A DNA stretch of 64,000 nt from Silene conica (lineage: Eukaryota > Streptophyta > Magnoliopsida > Caryophyllales > Caryophyllaceae): the NCBI GenBank assembly GCA_029255685.2, contig CM055318.2:14699001-14763000 (forward strand), written 5' to 3'. The position numbers were made by a program, and so were the translations under genes. The notes below the pieces were generated by a model. That model saw nothing but the letters and a program-made list of their open reading frames with translations. It ran no database searches and was not told the DNA's origin. Position 1 is the first letter of the stretch. Each line of letters starts with the position of its first letter. Shown one piece after another: positions 58,979 to 64,000 of this stretch.

Positions 58979-61430
58979 ACTTAGGTGAGTGATTGAGCTG
59001 AGAAAGGCTCATTGTTGAGGAATACGAATCATTTGCTATAATAGTGGAATGCTCGAAGAGGTTGACTTAAGCTTAGAGGAAGTGAATCACTATGTGACCC
59101 TAGGTGGCTTAATAAATCTTAGCGTTTATTTATTGAAAAACTTAAGTGAAATTTGAAGTTGCACCACCAGTATGTGGATGGAATGAAGTAATTCATTGAG
59201 AGATGTAAGTTCGGAAAAACTTGATGGTTTAAAAATTGTTATCTGGTGGACAGTAGGGTAAACAAATAAAGTAGATATAGCATATGGGGAAGATGACCTG
59301 AAAGTGTTATTGAATTGTCATTAGTGGAACTAGCAGAGATGTGACATCTCAAACTTTTGGGAATAGGTAGTTATAATGATGATACCGTTTAGAGTTGAAG
59401 GATAAGGGTATATGAATCATTGGAGGAATTGTTCGTGAGAACCGATAATTGAATGACTTGATGTGGAAAGTAAGAAGTGAGAATCCCGTGAGAATAGTGA
59501 GAGACCCGCACCTTGGGAGATGTCCGTCATCGTTTCTTTCATATCGCTTCTCTCCTTTCCTTTCCTTTGCTTCTCCTTCTGATCATGGCTTCAATTTCAT
59601 TGGAGCCCATAGCCTAAAGTTTCTTACCATTGTCATCTCGTTGTTCCTCGAGTCGTTTTCTTATGACTCTCTCGGAACCTGTATCGTGTTTGTCTCTGAG
59701 GTTCATATCTCATCTCTTCTTCCGTGAGTCTTGTTCCTTTTCATTTAGATTAGTGGCGAGATCGACCTGTTCTTGGGGTAGACATACATGCCTTGAGGAA
59801 TGCTTGGTTCTACGTTGTCAGGATTTGGTTGAGAGAGTTGGTGAGAATAATGTTCGGGCAATGTTGGACAGTGTGCCGTCTTGAGAGTCCATGTTAGATG
59901 GATTGTGTGTAAGTGATCTTTGTAGATTTCTTAGCACCATTTGAGGATTGGAATAGAATGCTTGGAGTTATAGATGAATTTAGAGGAATATGCCTTAGAT
60001 AGTAATGAAGTGGTCAAATGGATGAATGAGGTAAGTTAGTGCTACTTGATCTTGAGGAATTGCTTAATCGCAGGAGGGATCACTTACTTGAGGAACGAGA
60101 GTTATTGGTAACTGTGTGAGAATATTGAGACATTTACAAGTGGACTTATGGAGCTGACTGAGTATTGACCTTGAGTTACTTATAGAACCTCGGCATTTGC
60201 CTATTGACGTACTTACGGGTAACCGTTGATGTTTGGGGTAATCACAGAGTGGAAATTTGAAACTCGTAAGTGTTCATAAATATCAATTGAGGAATCTCGG
60301 AATATGAATGTCTAAACCTTATGGAAACTATAAGAGTGAAAATTGTTACTTCTTTGGAACTTCATTTGGGATGCATGTTGTCGGTAAGTAGTTGGAAACC
60401 AAAGGATTTAAGAGTTGTTACCTTAGTAAAGTCTCGATTTGATTGATCACTGTGATTATAAAATTTGGGAACTTGGGATGTCAAACCTTGTGGAATGGGT
60501 TTGTCAGGATCGAACCGTTAAAATTTAAGGTTATAGGATGATGAATACCATATCTTGGGTTTTGGGTATTCGTTGTTATGGTGATAGACTTCCGGTTCAG
60601 AGTTTTGGAAGACTTCTTGTTGAAGAATACCTTGTTCGGTGGATGGGATAATGGTAAGAGGGATCGTGAGACCTTCGAGAGGCTAGAGATCACTTGAATT
60701 GTCCTTCTTGGGATATACTAGAAATCGTTGTAACGATGTTTTGATTAAGGATTGAGCGGTTAGTGTACCCATGATTCGGCAAGAGTTACCGTTTTCCTTG
60801 GCCTCTAACCTGGTTGTTTCATTCCTTCGACCCTTCCTCCCGTGTTCTGTCAGCTGTGAAACTAGAAACTCTCAATCCTTCGTGTCGAAAGGTATCTCTA
60901 TGATCGTTTTCACGCTCCCGGTGACTGTTTTTGGAATTTGCTCGCTATTGTTAACCCTAAAAGATGTAATTTTTGGAAAATCTTAATTGTTTTGAGGATT
61001 TGGAAACTGCTCCCTCTTTTGTTGAAAGTAAATAAAAGTTGATTTTGAAGAAAACTTGATTTTAAAGAGCAGAACGTTTTACAACTTTGATTGATCTTAG
61101 CGTTGATTTGTCATCTGAACTCGTTATTGGAGACGTCTGATAACCCGTACTGTGCTTATCAACACCGGATCGATCGGGATTTTGAATTTTAATGATTTAA
61201 TTTTGGGACTTGTCTCGGATTTGGAACGTCGGACTCTTGAATACGTAACGAGAATCCCAATGACCATTGACAAGACTCGCACCTTAAAATCTTTTACTTC
61301 TTGAAACCTTTTGAAAGGTAAGGATTTGGGTACCATAACCCGTGTGGTACATTTTGAAAGTTAGAGTTGTTTTCGCACTTATTTCCATTTTCAAGTTTCG
61401 AGGACGAAACTTTTTGAAAGATGGGGTGAT
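58979..61430 (+). other. Del-like interior, right part
   Basis: No gag or pol frame is recognised. The open frames of 60-92 codons look random and match nothing I know. The stretch ends in TTTCGAGGACGAAAC and a polypurine tract just before the 3' LTR at 61431, which is the usual end of Del/Tekay-type interiors. Confidence 0.6.
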
Positions 61431-62666
61431 TGTAACAGCCCAATATTTCGGGACCTGGAATTCTAGAGATTTTAAGTTCAAGTTCGGGAAATAATTTATG
61501 TTTCGTAATTTTTGGTATTTCATTTAAATAACCGATTAATTTATGTGAGAATATTTAAAAGGATTTAAATAAGATTTTAATTAATTGCGTAATTTACGTC
61601 TTAGCAATTTAATTTCATAGTCCGGAAATATTTATATCATCTTAGGTTTATTGTTACCTTAAGTCGGTGTTTTTAGCTTAAACCGTCTTAAAACTTGTCA
61701 TATGGGCCTAACTTGTTAATGGACCCCTTTTCCTTCTTTTTCCTCACAAAACCCTAACCCTACCATCATCTACCTCCCTCCTTTCCTTTATTTTTCAGAT
61801 TTGTGAAAGTAGAAGGAAACACCATTTTTTATCACTTTTCCACCTCCAACCTTCAAATGCTCATAAAACCTTCGTTTCTTATCCGATTGGGACGATTTTC
61901 GCGGCCACGGATTCCTCTTATCGTCCTCCATCTTTCTAGGTAAGTTTTATACCAAAATCTTTTCATCTTACAATCTGGCCGTGCCCTTCTTATGCACGTT
62001 TTCGAGTCTAATACCGTTGTTGGTGTTTCTAGTTGTGGGCAAGGTCGATTGGAGTAGCTTGGAGGCGATTCTTGGCGATTTGCGAAGCTAAAAGGTGACG
62101 ATAATGAGAAACTCGGCCTTTATGTGTAAATTAGCACTTTTGTTGTGTTTCTTGTGTTGGTTTCTGATTTTGTTAATGTTCATTGTTCAAAGGACTTAGT
62201 AATATGTTTAGGATGTTTGCTATGTGAAGAATTCATGCTTTAAAGTGTTGTTATATGTTCATAAGCATATTTTCAGTTTTTCGCATTTTGCGACGGATAC
62301 TTATTAAATTCATTTGAGGATTGTTATGGGACTTATGTGCTGTTAGATTAGTAGTATTTGGTGTTTGATAATGTTGGGAAATCACCAATTGTAGCCTTGC
62401 TTGAGTTGTTGTGTCGAATTATGAAGTTTAGACTTGGCTGGAAAAACGCGATTTCGTATCAGGCTCTCTGAGCCGGTCGACCGACCGGCCGCCGGTCGAC
62501 CGGCTGGGAGTGTTTCTTTGTCTTTTTGCGATTTTAGGAAAATTGGCCTTAGGACTGCCAGCCGGCCGACCGGCTGCCTGCCGACCGGCTGGTAGTCTCA
62601 TAGTGTTGTTTATGTTTGCGAAGAATGTAGGAAGGATGGGAGCCCAGCCGGCAGACCGGCCGCCTG
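61431..62666 (+). repeat. Del-like 3' LTR, visible part
   Basis: It matches 42868-44105 with about six substitutions. It ends inside the third CCGG-dyad unit, where the sequence switches to Copia-2 interior DNA. Confidence 0.88.
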
Positions 62667-64000
62667 GAAGACCTGGAAGACACCTTGCATTGAGTGGGAG
62701 ATGACATAATAGGACAAGAGAATTGGTGACGCACACTTGTCGAGTACAAGTGGGAGATTGTTGGGAAATGTGTCCTCAACAATTGTGCGATCACGACAGT
62801 GATAAAAATCATTGTCATAAATCTTATGAAATGAATATGCAAGGGACGATCCAATATTGATTTAGTCAACTGACCAACATTAATCGGTAATGATTGGCTG
62901 ACTAGAGTTTAACATTACTGTCGTATGACGGTGGTAGTCAGTTGATCCCTTTAGGTCACACCTATAGGACAGACCCCTTAAATAATATATATTGATTAAT
63001 TGTATAGGATACAGATTGATTGATATTCTTAAAACCGTATATCAAGAATTCAGAGGTTGAATCTTAAAGTAAGATTTATATTTGAAATCGAAATGTGTCA
63101 ATTATCAAATATTAATCGATATTTATGAAATATCGAAATTAGTATAATGAGTGGTTCATGGTTATAACAAACGTTGTTAATATATCGTATTGACGATTAT
63201 TATGATAACCATATATTGGGACGTAATTACGAATTACTAAAATAATTTGTTAAATATGATTTAATTAATTTAGAAATGATATTTATGTGATAAATATATT
63301 TTAAATTAATACAATTTAAATATGACACATAAGATGTTACATATTACACAATTGTACAAATTACAAATTGTAAAATGAAGGTCCATTTTACATATAGTTT
63401 TGTCGTGTGACATTTGTGTGGGTAATGGGTTTATATTGTGTGTTATGATTACAACACAATGATTATTGTAGCTTACACCTAAATTGTAGGTTGACTACCT
63501 ATATCATATGGGTAAGTTAAAAAGCTTCTAATTCTTCCCATACACTCAACTTACACGCCCAAAACACAACACCCCAACAAAGGCCATTCTCTTTATATAT
63601 GTGATTTCACACATATTAAAAGAATAATCCTAATGTTGTATTTTATTCTAGTGTGAGAAACATAATACAATAACCTCTAAATATTACTTAGATAATATTC
63701 TCTAGTGTACTAATATTGTTATTAGTACACGGTTTTAAGGCAACCGTTTCCATCACCTAGCTCGTGTTCGTGTCTCGGTGTTTAAGGGTAGGTCTTGGGT
63801 GCAACGTAAAGGAGGCAAGCTATTTTGGTTGCTCCGTGGAGGATCGTTCTAGCACGCATTTGGACCGGTTGTAAGAATCCGTTTCTTTAACTTTTCCGCA
63901 TCTCGTTTTTGCATGCATAAGATTAAGATCGACTAAACTAAATTAATATGAGATTAATTAGTAATATTAGTAAGACTACATTATTAGGAGAACTAGTATG
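62667..64000 (+). mobile_element. Second copy of the Copia-2 3' part, running off the window
   Basis: From 62671 the sequence equals 40964 onward (offset 21,707) with about two mismatches to the window end. It includes the last 88 bases of Copia-2 interior and 1242 bases of LTR (62759-64000). It starts at an internal Copia position and not at an LTR end, so it is not a simple new insertion. Four bases (GAAG, 62667-62670) lie at the join. Confidence 0.88.

Larger units (their letters stand above)
42868..62666 (+). mobile_element. Chromovirus-like Gypsy element with 3-kb LTRs (Del-like), Athila-2 nested inside
   Basis: The 5' LTR (42868-45886, TGTAACAGCC to TTTTACA) is followed by primer site TGGTATCAGAGC at 45889-45900. 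The 3' end of the interior (CGAGGACGAAAC, then a GATGGGGTGA polypurine tract) and the LTR start are those of Del/Tekay-type elements. The interior outside Athila-2 is about 3.3 kb and shows no gag or pol frame, so it looks non-autonomous. The 3' LTR (from 61431) is cut at about 62666. Shared LTR parts differ at about 6 of 1235 sites, roughly 0.35 million years at 7e-9. It is inserted in the Athila-1 third frame; a target duplication cannot be checked. Confidence 0.8.

Noticed and set aside
59449-59884. Overlapping 92- and 84-codon frames in the Del-like interior
   Set aside because: Neither shows gag or pol motifs, both are Ser-rich by composition, and they overlap in different frames.
1-64000. 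tRNA or rRNA genes
   Set aside because: No complete cloverleaf or rRNA core was recognised by eye. The only tRNA-like boxes are in the 7369-7627 element.

Overview
The window reads as nuclear DNA of a dicot plant. The evidence is split host genes with GT-AG introns, a nuclear-encoded chloroplast protein gene (YCF54), Stowaway-type MITEs, a Mutator-like (MULE) transposon with a plant mobile domain gene, and nested Copia, Athila-type and chromovirus-like LTR retrotransposons. The MITE style suggests Caryophyllales, but that is a weak inference.

Layout. Positions 1-11.7 kb are gene-bearing. A nine-exon SCAI/UPF0682-family gene (1595-6757, 598 aa) and a three-exon YCF54 gene (9198-10400, 213 aa) lie on the + strand, separated and flanked by small non-autonomous DNA elements. 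From 11.7 to 18.6 kb a short host tandem repeat has received two insertions: a young Copia element (11740-16559, TSD ATTAG) and an intronless TPR-protein gene (16675-18378) with a poly(A) tail and 16-bp target duplications, i.e. a LINE-mediated retrocopy with a long open frame. From 18.4 to 21.6 kb the DNA is AT-rich and holds MITEs. From 21.7 to 26.9 kb lies a decayed MULE: an array of 23-bp palindromes, a MuDR-type transposase pseudogene, then a plant mobile domain (PMD) pseudogene.

From 26.9 kb to the right edge the window is one nested retrotransposon block. An Athila-type element (Athila-1, +, from 26929) is interrupted by a gag-only Copia (Copia-2, 33890-42312) and again by a chromovirus-like element with 3-kb LTRs (Del-like, from 42868), which in turn carries a nearly whole minus-strand Athila (Athila-2, 46700-58978, TSD ACTTA). 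LTR divergence read by eye falls with nesting depth (about 0.8 %, 0.5 % and 0.3 % for Copia-2, Del-like and Athila-2), so the insertions are recent and ordered. The right edge repeats the 3' part of Copia-2 almost exactly, joined inside a truncated Del-like LTR. This fits a tandem duplication with a period of about 21.7 kb.

The most unusual signals are not genes. (1) Thirteen copies of a rigid 33-bp module (12-bp GGTCGGTCGACC-type palindrome, any 9 bp, second 12-bp palindrome, exactly 21 bp apart) lie through Athila-2, including in frame inside its gag region. (2) Related CAGCCGG...CCGGCTG dyad units with unit-specific complementary outer arms occur in both Athila-1 and the unrelated Del-like element. 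(3) An array of 11 units in the Del-like LTR has a constant 21-base core flanked by arms that differ between units but stay complementary within each unit.
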